Shown here: positions 1-8,952 of the stretch, piece after piece
Layout: each line of letters starts with the position of its first letter
Position numbering within the stretch: the stretch's first letter is position 1
From: MGBC131033 sp910585655
GTDB lineage: Bacteria > Bacillota > Clostridia > Lachnospirales > Lachnospiraceae
Assembly: GCA_949502025.1 (NCBI GenBank)
Contig: CATBCG010000048.1
Span: 26,068 to 90,067 of the forward strand
Direction: 5' to 3'
Length of the DNA stretch: 64,000 bases
Notes under the pieces: model-generated
Told to the model about the DNA's origin: nothing
What the model saw: only the letters and a program-made list of their open reading frames with translations
Database searches by the model: none
Position numbers and translations under genes: made by a program

Positions 1-863
1 TTCAGAAACAAGATAAACGTTTTTTAGTAATACACCAGGAAAATCAGGGTGTTTCTACAGCCAGAAATGTAGGATTAAAGCTAGCAAAAAAGGATTATGT
101 AGTATTTGTAGATGCAGATGATTATGTAGTAAATAATTATTTGGGAAACCTTAATCATGTACTAGAAAAGGAAGACATTTGTTTTTCTACAAAATACTAT
201 GAAGTGATGGACAGTAAGGTGAAATTAGTAGAAGAACGTCCCTATAACATATGTTGTAAATGGAAAGAAGGACAAAAAATTTTTGAGGAATTTTCTAAAG
301 GAAAATGGATTCCGCCATTTGGGGTTTTGAATAATTGTTATCGAAGAGAATTTCTTTTAGAACATAATATATGGTTTAATCCAACATATACACAGGCGGA
401 AGATGCCGATTTTGTATTTCAAGCGTGTCTTTACTTTAAAAAAGGAACATGGTTAGAGCAGGCGGGTTATTATTATCGTAAAGATAATCAGAATTCTACA
501 ACATATAAGATGGATGAAAAAGGATTAAGAAGTGTCTTGGCAGTTTATGAAAAGTGGTATCATTTTTGTATAAAGAAAAATGGAAAAGCGTATAAGAACT
601 GGGCAGAATATTTTTCAAAACTGGGTAATAGTTATTTGGTTCTAGGAAGTCAATTAAAGAAAAGCGAAAGAAAGAAAATCTTTTCAAAAACCAGAAAAAG
701 CCAGGAGTTTTACCGAGGAAATACCCATATAGTAAAAAGAATCATCTTAGATATTTATTGTATTTTTGGATATGAAAATGTAGTGCCGTTAATAGCTGTT
801 TTATCAAAATTGAAAATAAAATTACGGGAATGTTATTTTAGTATATACAAGAGGGAAAAATGA
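1..863 (+). CDS. Family 2 glycosyltransferase, 5' end missing
   Basis: The gene enters from outside the window. The open frame runs from base 3, well upstream of the first Met codon at 141. The translated start contains NQGVSTARNVGL followed by VFVDADDY, the acceptor-side and DxD metal/nucleotide-binding motifs of GT-A fold family 2 enzymes. The catalytic core is therefore real and only the N-terminal nucleotide-binding strand is missing. A later AEDADFVFQACLYF stretch is the usual 'ED' motif of the family. It should transfer a sugar from a nucleotide donor on the cytoplasmic face during surface-polysaccharide assembly. It overlaps the licD-like gene by 4 bases (ATGA), showing translational coupling. 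Donor and acceptor cannot be told from sequence. Confidence 0.9.
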   Translation, partial: QKQDKRFLVIHQENQGVSTARNVGLKLAKKDYVVFVDADDYVVNNYLGNLNHVLEKEDICFSTKYYEVMDSKVKLVEERPYNICCKWKEGQKIFEEFSKGKWIPPFGVLNNCYRREFLLEHNIWFNPTYTQAEDADFVFQACLYFKKGTWLEQAGYYYRKDNQNSTTYKMDEKGLRSVLAVYEKWYHFCIKKNGKAYKNWAEYFSKLGNSYLVLGSQLKKSERKKIFSKTRKSQEFYRGNTHIVKRIILDIYCIFGYENVVPLIAVLSKLKIKLRECYFSIYKREK

Positions 864-1702
864 GTGAAAGTAGGGCTAGTATGAAAGAAATCAAATCGGT
901 CAGAGAAATTCAGTTGTTGGAATTGGAAATATTAAAGCAGTTTAAGCAATTTTGCGAGAAAAATCAAATCAAATATTATTTGTTGGCAGGAACTTTATTA
1001 GGGGCTGTACGTCATCAAGGTTTTATTCCTTGGGATGATGATATTGATGTAGCAGTGTTAAGAGAGGATTATGATAAACTATTGAGATTATTAAAAAAAG
1101 ATCGTTCTTTAGGAAGTAAAAAGTTTTATGTTCATATTCCTGGGGATAAAGGTTATCGTTGGCCGTTTATTAAAATAGTGAATAAAAATACAGTTGCATA
1201 TGAAGAGGATCATTATAAAACAGAAATTTGGATTGATGTTTTTCCAATGGATTTCTTAGCAAATACAAAGGAAGAGAGGCAAAAGATATATAAAAAAATA
1301 GTAAAGTACAATTATTTTGCGCATCTTGCAAGCTATGATTGGAATTTTTGCCGTTTCATTTGTCCGAAAAAGTTGGCGTTACAATATGTAAGATGGAAAT
1401 TATTACATTTTATAGGAGCAGAGTTTTTTGTAAAGAGAATAAGTGAAGGAAAGTTTTTTGGAAAACAAGGGAAAGATTATGTAGGTTGTGTTGTTTATCC
1501 TATCGATCCGGAAAAGGATAAATATTCCATTGAAGCTTTTAAAAAATCGATTGAAGTAAAGTTTGAAGATGAAACATTTCCAATTCCTTCTGGGTTTGAT
1601 GAAATGCTTACTAATTTTTATGGAGATTATATGACTCCTCCTCCGGAGAAAGATCGAAATGGACATAAGATAAGAGCTTATTATATTTCGGATAGAACGT
1701 GA
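860..1702 (+). CDS. LicD family phosphotransferase
   Basis: This 280-residue protein carries the LicD signature around residues 42-70: AGTLLGAVRHQGFIPWDDD and then ID. The Asp cluster at 59-63 is the metal-binding nucleotidyltransferase-like centre. LicD proteins transfer phosphocholine or other phosphate-linked groups such as sugar-alcohol phosphates onto cell-surface glycans or teichoic acids. The ATG at 860 overlaps the preceding stop and has an AGAGGG site just upstream; a second Met at residue 8 is possible. It sits among glycosyltransferases, so it probably adds a phospho-substituent to the same polysaccharide. No choline uptake or activation genes (licA/B/C) are present in the window, so the transferred group is unknown. 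Confidence 0.88.
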   Translation: MSESRASMKEIKSVREIQLLELEILKQFKQFCEKNQIKYYLLAGTLLGAVRHQGFIPWDDDIDVAVLREDYDKLLRLLKKDRSLGSKKFYVHIPGDKGYRWPFIKIVNKNTVAYEEDHYKTEIWIDVFPMDFLANTKEERQKIYKKIVKYNYFAHLASYDWNFCRFICPKKLALQYVRWKLLHFIGAEFFVKRISEGKFFGKQGKDYVGCVVYPIDPEKDKYSIEAFKKSIEVKFEDETFPIPSGFDEMLTNFYGDYMTPPPEKDRNGHKIRAYYISDRT

Positions 1703-1745
1703 TAATTAAGGTTGAAAATAAAGATAAAGAGAGCAGGAAGTAAAG

Positions 1746-2711
1746 TTGAAAAAGGTAGTAGAATGTTTAGTAAGTATTATTGTACCTGTATATAACGTAA
1801 AAACTTATTTGGATGCTTGTATCGAATCCATTGTAAGACAAAGCTATGTAGAGATAGAAATTGTATTAGTAGACGATGGTTCTACAGATGGCAGTGGAGA
1901 GTTATGTGATGCCTGGGGTAGAAGAGATAGTCGAATTAAAGTAATACATAAAAGAAATGGCGGTCTTTCGGAAGCCAGAAATAAGGGATTGGATATAGCG
2001 CAAGGAACTTGGATTTTATTTGTAGATAGTGATGATTATATTCAGGTTGATTTAGTGAAAAAATGTTATGAGGCAATTCAAATATATAAAGCGGATTTAG
2101 TGTTTTTTGATTATGAAAAGGTAGAAGAAAGCTGTGACAGGGAGATTCCAAGCAAAGAAAATAATTTAATAGAAAGATATTCCGGAAAGGAAATGTTAAA
2201 AGAATTTATCAAAAATGAAAAAGGGTCTGTTATATCTTGTAATAAGATGTATCATCGGAAAATATGGGATACATTACGTTTTCCTGTAGGCAGAATTCAT
2301 GAGGATGAATATGTAATCGTAGATATATGGAAACAAGTAGATAAGGCAATTTATAGGAAAGAGGTATTATATTATTATAGGCAACGCGAAGGAAGTATTT
2401 TACATTCAAAAACTTTAAAAAGCAGATATGATGCAGTGGATGCTTTTTGGTTACGATGTGAAAAATTAAAAGAAGATCCGGAGTTATATTATCAAGCGCT
2501 TGGAAAATATTTTAATGCAGCTATCGATCTTTGTAGTTTTGAAAGAAAGAAGCAAAAACGAAAAAAAATAATAGAACAAATTAAAATGAATTGGGATCCG
2601 CAGGTAAAGAATTATTTAAAAAAACGAAAAAAAATTCGTTTGAATATTTTTTATCTGTGTCCCACTATATGTTTATTTATTATGAAATGGAAACAAAGTG
2701 GAAGAATCTAA
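1746..2711 (+). CDS. Family 2 glycosyltransferase
   Basis: This 321-residue GT-A enzyme is complete. It opens with VSIIVPVYNVKTYLDACIES, has VDDGSTDGS at residues 42-50, the NGGLSEARNKGL acceptor loop, and FVDSDDY near residue 94, the DxD motif that binds the metal and nucleotide sugar. The C-terminal third is rich in Lys and Arg and ends in a hydrophobic patch that may sit on the membrane. The start is TTG at 1746, chosen because AGGAAG lies 5 bases upstream and the family N-terminus begins immediately after. It lies 43 bases after the licD-like gene in the polysaccharide operon. Substrate unknown. Confidence 0.9.
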   Translation: MKKVVECLVSIIVPVYNVKTYLDACIESIVRQSYVEIEIVLVDDGSTDGSGELCDAWGRRDSRIKVIHKRNGGLSEARNKGLDIAQGTWILFVDSDDYIQVDLVKKCYEAIQIYKADLVFFDYEKVEESCDREIPSKENNLIERYSGKEMLKEFIKNEKGSVISCNKMYHRKIWDTLRFPVGRIHEDEYVIVDIWKQVDKAIYRKEVLYYYRQREGSILHSKTLKSRYDAVDAFWLRCEKLKEDPELYYQALGKYFNAAIDLCSFERKKQKRKKIIEQIKMNWDPQVKNYLKKRKKIRLNIFYLCPTICLFIMKWKQSGRI

Positions 2712-2741
2712 AGATAATGTGCCAAGATAAGAGGGAAAAGT

Positions 2742-3784
2742 ATGGATTATGATTACAATAACCTGGTTTCCGTTGTGATTCCGGCATTTAATGCGGAGAA
2801 AACAATCGGAAGATGTCTAGAATCTGTATTTTCACAGGATTATTTCAATATAGAAATTATTGTAATAAATGATGGATCTTCAGATGCTACAGAATTAATC
2901 TGTAAAAAATATCTTTTGAAGGATAAACGAATGAAACTTTTTAGTCAGGCTAATTCTGGAGTTTCAGTTGCAAGAAATAAGGGAATGGAATTTGCGGGGG
3001 GGGGTATCTTGTATTTGTTGATTCAGATGATTGGATTGAGAAAGATTATATTGGTACTTTACTGCAGTATAGAGAAGATAGTGTGTTAGTTCTAACAGGA
3101 AGAAAAAAAGAAGAGGCAACAGGAATTATATTGACAGAATGTTATAGTGACGAAGAAGTATCCGAAGTAAAAGAACAATGGTTTTGGAAATTATATCGTA
3201 AAAATTTTGCGAACTCTCCGTGTGGAAAATTATATGATATGAAAGTAATAAAAAGATATCAGTTGAGATTTCCGGATGAATTAGACTTAGGAGAAGATTT
3301 GATTTTTAATTTATCTTATTATGTTCATATGAATAAATGTGTGATTATTAATCATCCGTTATATGCCTATTCTTATAGTGGAACAAGTTTAAGTCATAAA
3401 ATTCGAGAAAATAAAAAAGAAATTAAATTTTATTTATATCAACAAATAAAGAATTATTGTGAAAAATATGGTGAGATGAAGGAAGAAGATTTTTTAGCTT
3501 ATTATTTTATGTATTATAATACTTTTCTTTTTGATGCAGAACAGGAACGAAAAAATAAAAGTTTTTCACGGAATGTAAGAAATAAAAAATATAGAGAGAT
3601 TATAGAAAGCCGTGAAATGAGGAATATCATTACTGATATAAAAGAATACAAAAAGAATCTTTCATTTTTGAAAAAGACAGATATTTTTATGATTGAAAAT
3701 AGATTATTTCTACTTTATAGAATTTCTCATTGGAGTTCGATAAAAGGAAAGAAATTCTATAACTTTTTATTCTCAAGAAGATAA
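2742..3784 (+). pseudogene. Family 2 glycosyltransferase switched out of frame by a poly-G tract
   Basis: The first frame (2742-3089) gives VVIPAFNAEKTIGRCLESVF, INDGSSD near residue 43 and NSGVSVARNKGMEFA, then reaches a run of nine G at 2996-3004 and continues in the wrong frame to a stop at 3089. Just after the tract, another frame reads YLVFVDSDDWIEKDYIG, exactly the DxD segment expected next, and stays open to 3784. One extra G (ten) would restore a single protein of about 348 residues with AGGG before YLVF, matching normal family spacing. Seven G would also restore the frame. As printed the product is a 115-residue stub lacking the DxD motif. This is best read as a phase-variable gene in the OFF state; an assembly error in the homopolymer is the alternative. 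Confidence 0.85.
2996..3004 (+). repeat. Poly-G tract (G9) in a glycosyltransferase gene
   Basis: Nine consecutive G in strongly AT-rich DNA, at codons 85-88 of the glycosyltransferase. Slipped-strand changes would toggle the frame, with G10 or G7 giving full-length protein. Confidence 0.9.
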
Positions 3785-3813
3785 CCATTAAAAAAGATAA
3801 AGGAGTTTTAAAT

Positions 3814-4857
3814 ATGATGGAAAAAATATTATCTGTTTCTGTAGCTGCTTATAATATGGAATCTTATCTTCCTTATTGTTTAGATAGCTTTTTGGAAGAG
3901 TCTGTACTTCGCAGATGTGAGGTGATTATAGTAGATGATGGTTCAAAGGATAAAACCGCAGAAATAGCACAATCTTATGTAAATCAATATCCCGAAACAT
4001 ATCATTTGATTTCAAAGCAGAATGGGGGACTTGGGTCAGCGTTTAATGTTGCCTTGAGAGAGTCATGCGGAACGTATTTTAAATGGCTGGATGCAGATGA
4101 TATGTTTGATATTGATGGGTTAAAGTCCTTGTTGGATATTTTGGAGAGTACAGAGGCAGATATAGTAGTTACTCCCTATATTCGTTTTGAAGATAAAACA
4201 GGGTTCTTATATAAAACAGAAGATACGTATAAAAATATAGAAAAAAATGTTGTGATGAAGATTCAAGATAGTATTTCAGACTGGAAAATTTGTGGGATGC
4301 ACTCTATGACATGTCGAAAAGAAAAAATTAAGCAAATAGAGCTGTTAGAGCATTGTTTCTATGTAGATATGACATACGCAATTAAAGCAATTTGTTTGTC
4401 GGATACCATTTTATTTTTAGAAAAACCAGTGTATCTATACCGATTGGCAAGAGAAGGACAAAGTGTGGAAACAGAAGGATTTAAAAAACATTATTTAGAG
4501 CATTGGCAGGTTGTAACGTCACTATTGGAATATTATAGAACAAGTGAGCAGGCAAAAAAGATACAAAAAGTTACTTGGACTTCTTTGGCTCATTCACAAT
4601 CAAGAATCTTTTATAAGCTTCCACCATCTAAAAAATATTTTAAAGAATATTTAAAATGGATTCATTATATAAAAAAGTATTATCCTGAATTATCTTATGT
4701 AATGGAAGGAAAAAAGGGATATTTACTACAGAAAGAAAATTATATTTTTTATTATATTGTAGTGAAATATATGCAACATTATTATCGTCATAACGATTTG
4801 ATAGAGTATACTGGAGAAACAATACAAGAACTTATTGGAAGAAGAATTAATCGATGA
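3814..4857 (+). CDS. Family 2 glycosyltransferase
   Basis: This 347-residue glycosyltransferase begins ILSVSVAAYNMESYLPYCLD, with VDDGSKDKT at residues 40-48, the NGGLGSAFN loop, and KWLDADDMFD at 90-99 holding the DxD motif. The loop differs from the more common SxARN form of its neighbours, suggesting a different acceptor. The start is the first of two tandem ATG codons, with AAAGGAG about 10 bases upstream. It overlaps the next gene by 4 bases (ATGA), so the two are translationally coupled. It probably adds one sugar of the repeat unit; the specific linkage is not predictable. Confidence 0.9.
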   Translation: MMEKILSVSVAAYNMESYLPYCLDSFLEESVLRRCEVIIVDDGSKDKTAEIAQSYVNQYPETYHLISKQNGGLGSAFNVALRESCGTYFKWLDADDMFDIDGLKSLLDILESTEADIVVTPYIRFEDKTGFLYKTEDTYKNIEKNVVMKIQDSISDWKICGMHSMTCRKEKIKQIELLEHCFYVDMTYAIKAICLSDTILFLEKPVYLYRLAREGQSVETEGFKKHYLEHWQVVTSLLEYYRTSEQAKKIQKVTWTSLAHSQSRIFYKLPPSKKYFKEYLKWIHYIKKYYPELSYVMEGKKGYLLQKENYIFYYIVVKYMQHYYRHNDLIEYTGETIQELIGRRINR

Positions 4858-5723
4858 GAATATTAAAAAAATATGGAATGTATCATCGCAGTGATTTAAA
4901 GCTAGTATTTTCGCATAATAAAATGACATGGAAAATAACAGGAAAAGACACATTTGAAGAACGTGCAGAAAAGACAACGCAATTATTGTTTGCTGCGATA
5001 GAAAAAGTAAAAAAACACTTACATAAAAATATGATCGTAAAAGTGAACTGCCAGGATTATGTGGACAGAAATATAAAAATTTTGGCATATTCAAAGCGTT
5101 CTGATCAGACAAATGTAATCGCGATACCGGATTTTTCTTTTATAAACTGGAACCAGTGTGGAATTGATGATTACGACAAAACGTGTCAGGAAATCGTAAA
5201 GGCTTCTAAAATACCTCCTGTGTATCCTACCTTATTTTGGATTGGAAATGCAGAAACACATCCTACCAGAAAGCTTCTGTGTGACATGTCAGAGCAGGAT
5301 AGCAGAATAGAAGCCTATGGAATGAGCTGGATTAGAAAGAGTGGGGGGAGGCAGACAGGAACTCGGTATGTTTCCCTAATCGATCATACAAAATATCAAT
5401 ATTTGATAGACATTCAAGGAAGAGGTTGGAGTGGCAGGACAAAATTCCTCTTTTTTTCAGGACGTCCTTTATTTTTGGTAGACAGAGCATGGAAAGAATA
5501 TTGGTACAAGGATATTCAACCTTATGTGCATTATATTCCGGTAAAGGAAGATTTATCAGATTTGTGTCAGCAATTAGATTGGGCAGAAACTCATCCAAAA
5601 GAGTGTGAGGAAATTGCTCAAAATGCTCAGAATTTTGCAGTAGAACATTTGACAAGAGAAAGTGCAATAAATTATTTGGCAAACATATTGTTACAGCTTG
5701 CGGGAAATTATAATACGAAGTAA
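4854..5723 (+). CDS. Family 90-type (CAP10/LpsA-like) glycosyltransferase
   Basis: This 289-residue protein has the C-terminal core of the CAP10/LpsA group: DIQGRGWSGRTKFLFFSGRP at residues 186-205 and then LFLVDRAWKEYWY, followed by HYIPVKEDLSDL. In this family the segment forms the nucleotide-sugar site. Members include fungal capsule xylosyltransferases and bacterial lipopolysaccharide glycosyltransferases. The HPTRKLLCDMS motif near residue 136 also fits. It is short compared with eukaryotic members but normal for bacterial ones. It begins inside the stop codon of the preceding glycosyltransferase. The donor is uncertain; xylose, glucose or galactose are all known in the family. Contains a G6 run at 5343-5348 without frame disruption. 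Confidence 0.8.
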   Translation: MRILKKYGMYHRSDLKLVFSHNKMTWKITGKDTFEERAEKTTQLLFAAIEKVKKHLHKNMIVKVNCQDYVDRNIKILAYSKRSDQTNVIAIPDFSFINWNQCGIDDYDKTCQEIVKASKIPPVYPTLFWIGNAETHPTRKLLCDMSEQDSRIEAYGMSWIRKSGGRQTGTRYVSLIDHTKYQYLIDIQGRGWSGRTKFLFFSGRPLFLVDRAWKEYWYKDIQPYVHYIPVKEDLSDLCQQLDWAETHPKECEEIAQNAQNFAVEHLTRESAINYLANILLQLAGNYNTK

Positions 5724-5757
5724 GTGATCAAACTAATTTATAAAGAAGGAGTTAAAA

Positions 5758-6753
5758 ATGAAATCATCGAAGGAGGGCTCTTCTGTTTTAATTGTGGGAG
5801 GGGCTGGCTACATAGGAAGCCATATCAATAAGCTGCTGCATCAGAAGGGTTATTCTACGGTAGTGTTGGATAATCTGGTATATGGGCATCAGGAAGCGGT
5901 CAAATGGGGAGTTTTAGAAATCGGAGATTTATCGGATGTGGACAGGCTGAATGAGCTATTTCAGAAATACAGGTTTCAAGCCGTGTTTCATTTTGCTGCA
6001 TACGCCTATGTAGGAGAATCTGTGAAACATCCTGCCAAATACTATCATAATAATGTGGCGAATACGCTGCATTTATTGGATACTATGGTACGGTATAAAG
6101 TGAGAAATATTATTTTTTCTTCCAGTTGTGCAACCTATGGGGTACCTAAGGATATGCCGATTACGGAGGCAATGGAACAAAAGCCAATCAATCCGTATGG
6201 AGCGTCCAAACTTATGGTAGAACGGATATTAAAAGATTATCATAACGCATATGGAATATCATATTTGTGTTTGCGTTATTTTAATGCGGCAGGGGCAGAT
6301 CCGGAGGGGGAGATAGGAGAGAGCCATACTCCGGAAACGCATTTGATTCCATTAGTTTTGGCAGCGGCAGCAGGAGAACAAGAGTCTGTTTCGGTATTTG
6401 GGACAGAGTATCCTACAAGAGATGGAAGTTGCGTACGAGATTATATCCATGTTTCCGATTTGGCAGATGCACATTTGCGAGCGATGGAGTACATACTGCA
6501 GGGGGGAGAAAGTACCTGTTTGAATTTAGGAAATGGGAATGGAAATTCGGTGTTGGAGGTTGTTGCCGCCGCAGAGCGGGTGACAGGAAAGAAAATTCCG
6601 GTAATATTACAGGAAAAAAGAGCAGGAGATCCACCGATTCTAATAGGAAGTATGGAATTGGCAAAAAAGCTATTAGGATGGGAGCCTCACTACAGCAAAA
6701 TAGAAAAGATCATAGAAGATGCGTGGAACTGGTATCAAAACAAACAATACTAA
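5758..6753 (+). CDS. galE: UDP-glucose 4-epimerase
   Basis: This 331-residue extended short-chain dehydrogenase has the NAD-binding GGAGYIG at residues 14-20, SSSCATYG at 121-128 and the catalytic pair in YGASK (Tyr147, Lys151). The ending HYSKIEKIIEDAWNWYQNK is typical of GalE. It interconverts UDP-glucose and UDP-galactose using bound NAD. Here it would feed UDP-galactose to the mutase encoded downstream and to galactosyltransferases in the operon. The ATG has AAGGAG upstream. Epimerisation of the N-acetyl sugars cannot be excluded from sequence alone. The base composition is less AT-rich than the glycosyltransferases on either side, suggesting a mosaic operon. Confidence 0.93.
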   Translation: MKSSKEGSSVLIVGGAGYIGSHINKLLHQKGYSTVVLDNLVYGHQEAVKWGVLEIGDLSDVDRLNELFQKYRFQAVFHFAAYAYVGESVKHPAKYYHNNVANTLHLLDTMVRYKVRNIIFSSSCATYGVPKDMPITEAMEQKPINPYGASKLMVERILKDYHNAYGISYLCLRYFNAAGADPEGEIGESHTPETHLIPLVLAAAAGEQESVSVFGTEYPTRDGSCVRDYIHVSDLADAHLRAMEYILQGGESTCLNLGNGNGNSVLEVVAAAERVTGKKIPVILQEKRAGDPPILIGSMELAKKLLGWEPHYSKIEKIIEDAWNWYQNKQY

Positions 6754-6782
6754 GAGGATAGAAATAAAGGAGAAAAGAATGG

Positions 6783-7790
6783 ATGGATAAAAAAAAGATA
6801 ATACCAATTGTATTAAGCTCAGATAATAATTATGTACCATATCTTTATGTCTGTTTAACCTCTTTGGTAAAGTATACGACAGAAGAATATTTTTATTCTA
6901 TTTTTATCTTACATACGGAAATAGAGGAATATACAAAACAGATATTTATGAATGGATTGAATAAGGAAAATATTAGGATAAAATTTATAGATGTAACAGA
7001 AAGGGTAGCATCTTATAATTTAAAAATAGAAAAATATTGGTCATTTGCTTCTTATTATCGCTTATTGATACCAGAGTTATTTTGGAATTATGAGAAAGTG
7101 ATATATTTAGATGCAGATATTTTATTATGCCATAATATAGCAGAATTGTTGGAATCTGCGTTACAAGAAAAGGGCGTTTGTTTAGCGGCAGCGGAGGATA
7201 TGTATCTTGCAACTTGTAAAGATAATCCGGAAATGATGCAATATCTGAAAGAGAAATTGGAACTGGATATTGAAAAGATACCATTTTATTTTAACTCCGG
7301 AGTGCTGGTATACCATATTCCGAATATCCGACGCATCGTTTCGGTGAAAGGATTATTGAAAATGGCAGAATCGTCCTATCAATATATTGATCAGGATATT
7401 TTAAATAAAGTGTTTGCAGGAAAAGTACAGTGGATAGATAGACGATGGAATTATTTTCCGGTTTGGAATATAAAGGGATTTCGTCCGGATATACAAAAAG
7501 AAATTTTAACTATTAGAAAAGAGTTGCCTTATATCATCCATTATGCTGGTGGAAAACCATGGAATAGTTCTGATCGTACTTTGTTTACAGAACTATGGTG
7601 GAGCGTAGCGAGAGAGACTCCTTATTATGAACAACTGCTAAGAGACTTTATGTCTCCGATTTTTCAAAAAAGAATAGAAGAAAAGTTTGAAGGAATTGTA
7701 AAAAGGTATAAACTTGAAAGACTCCGTAAGATATGTAGAAAATTTCCTCTGGGGGGGGGGTATACGAAAACGTGCTATTGTAGTGTATGA
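6783..7790 (+). CDS. Family 8 glycosyltransferase with phase-variable C-terminus
   Basis: The protein starts IPIVLSSDNNYVPYLYVCLT, and has SFASYYRLLIPELF followed by VIYLDADILLCHNI, the DxD signature of family 8 galactosyl/glucosyltransferases. It also has FNSGVLVYHI, YIDQDILNKVF and IIHYAGGKPWN, all diagnostic. The start at 6783 is preferred because the ATG at 6779 meets a stop after three codons. A ten-G run at 7751-7760 near the end causes the printed reading to finish as GYTKTCYCSV with a stop at 7790. With nine G the frame instead gives GIRKRAIVVYEWMRKKLEAK and ends at 7833, overlapping the glf start. The Arg/Lys-rich tail looks native, so the present allele probably encodes an altered C-terminus. 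The catalytic core is intact in either form. Confidence 0.88.
   Translation: MDKKKIIPIVLSSDNNYVPYLYVCLTSLVKYTTEEYFYSIFILHTEIEEYTKQIFMNGLNKENIRIKFIDVTERVASYNLKIEKYWSFASYYRLLIPELFWNYEKVIYLDADILLCHNIAELLESALQEKGVCLAAAEDMYLATCKDNPEMMQYLKEKLELDIEKIPFYFNSGVLVYHIPNIRRIVSVKGLLKMAESSYQYIDQDILNKVFAGKVQWIDRRWNYFPVWNIKGFRPDIQKEILTIRKELPYIIHYAGGKPWNSSDRTLFTELWWSVARETPYYEQLLRDFMSPIFQKRIEEKFEGIVKRYKLERLRKICRKFPLGGGYTKTCYCSV
7751..7760 (+). repeat. Poly-G tract (G10) in a glycosyltransferase gene
   Basis: Ten consecutive G near the 3' end of the family 8 glycosyltransferase. G9 or G12 gives a basic tail ending at 7833; G10 ends at 7790; G11 would end after VYENVLL. It is the second such tract in the operon. 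Confidence 0.92.
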
Positions 7791-7825
7791 ATGGATGCGA
7801 AAAAAATTGGAGGCAAAGGAAAAAC

Positions 7826-8947
7826 ATGTATGATTATTTGATCGTAGGAGCCGGGCTATTTGGAGCTGTTTTTGCTAGAGAAATGACAGATAGAGGAAAG
7901 CGTTGCTTGGTGATAGAAAAAAGAGGACATATTGCCGGGAATATTTATTCAAAAGAAATAGAGGGAATTCAAGTGCATCAGTATGGACCTCATATTTTTC
8001 ATACAGACAGCAAGCGTGTATGGCAATATATCAATCGCTTTTCTGAATTTAATCATTTTATCTATTCCCCAATCGCAAACTATAAAGGGGAACTTTATAA
8101 TCTTCCTTTTAATATGAACACATTTGTAAAATTGTGGGGGATTACAACACCGGAAGAGGCACAGGAAAAAATCCAGGCAGAAAGGGAACGGATACGGATT
8201 ACAGAGCCTAAAAATTTGGAGGAACAGGCAATTTCTTTCGTAGGAGTAGAAATTTATGAGAAGTTTATAAAAGGATATACCGAAAAACAATGGGGAAGAT
8301 CGTGTAAAGAACTTCCGTCCTCTATTATTCAGAGACTTCCAGTCCGCTATACCTTTGATAATAATTATTTTAACCATCCCTATCAGGGAATTCCGATAGG
8401 CGGATATACCAAACTGATTGAAAAAATGTTAGAGGGAATTTCTGTAGAAGTGGAGACAGATTTTTTATCAAATAAGGAATATTATACCAGGCTGGCAAAA
8501 TGGATTTTGTATACGGGGACAATCGATCATTATTTTCAGTACTGTTATGGAGAATTGGAGTATCGAAGTTTGCGGTTTGAGCAGGAAATTTTGGATATAC
8601 CGAATTTTCAAGGAGTGGCAGGGATGAATTATACAGACAAGAATACTCCTTATACAAGAATTGTAGAACATAAGCATTTTGAATTTGGGAAAGGAAATGC
8701 AAAAAAAACAGTTATTACAAAGGAATATCCCAAACGTTGGGAAAAAGGAGATGAGCCATATTATCCTGTAAATGATAAGAAAAATCAAATGTTGTACCAG
8801 AATTATAGAGCGTTAGCAAAACAGGAGCCTAATATAATATTCGGAGGGCGTTTGGGGTTATATCAATATCTGGATATGGATAAAGTGGTTATAAAAGCAC
8901 TCGAATGTGTAGAAAATTTGGAGAAAAAAGAACAAGAGAGGGGATAA
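7826..8947 (+). CDS. glf: UDP-galactopyranose mutase
   Basis: This 373-residue flavoenzyme interconverts UDP-galactopyranose and UDP-galactofuranose. It begins MYDYLIVGAGLFGAVFARE, the FAD-binding motif, followed by VIEKRGHIAGNIYS and QYGPHIFHTDSKRVW, which are hallmark Glf sequences. FIKGYTEKQWGRS and RLPVRYTFDNNYF are also characteristic. The frame is open from 7787, but ATG 7826 is preferred: it starts the conserved domain and has GGAGG and AAGGA upstream. It follows galE and precedes the kinase/uridylyltransferase fusion, so it supplies galactofuranose to the surface polysaccharide. If the upstream poly-G tract were G9, the preceding gene would overlap this start by 8 bases, which could couple its translation to the phase state. 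Confidence 0.95.
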   Translation: MYDYLIVGAGLFGAVFAREMTDRGKRCLVIEKRGHIAGNIYSKEIEGIQVHQYGPHIFHTDSKRVWQYINRFSEFNHFIYSPIANYKGELYNLPFNMNTFVKLWGITTPEEAQEKIQAERERIRITEPKNLEEQAISFVGVEIYEKFIKGYTEKQWGRSCKELPSSIIQRLPVRYTFDNNYFNHPYQGIPIGGYTKLIEKMLEGISVEVETDFLSNKEYYTRLAKWILYTGTIDHYFQYCYGELEYRSLRFEQEILDIPNFQGVAGMNYTDKNTPYTRIVEHKHFEFGKGNAKKTVITKEYPKRWEKGDEPYYPVNDKKNQMLYQNYRALAKQEPNIIFGGRLGLYQYLDMDKVVIKALECVENLEKKEQERG

Positions 8948-8952
8948 ATAAA

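Noticed and set aside
3083..3784. A separate glycosyltransferase gene starting at 3083
   Set aside because: The DxD segment upstream of 3083 is in the same frame without a start codon or ribosome site; it is the continuation of the gene at 2742 across the poly-G tract.
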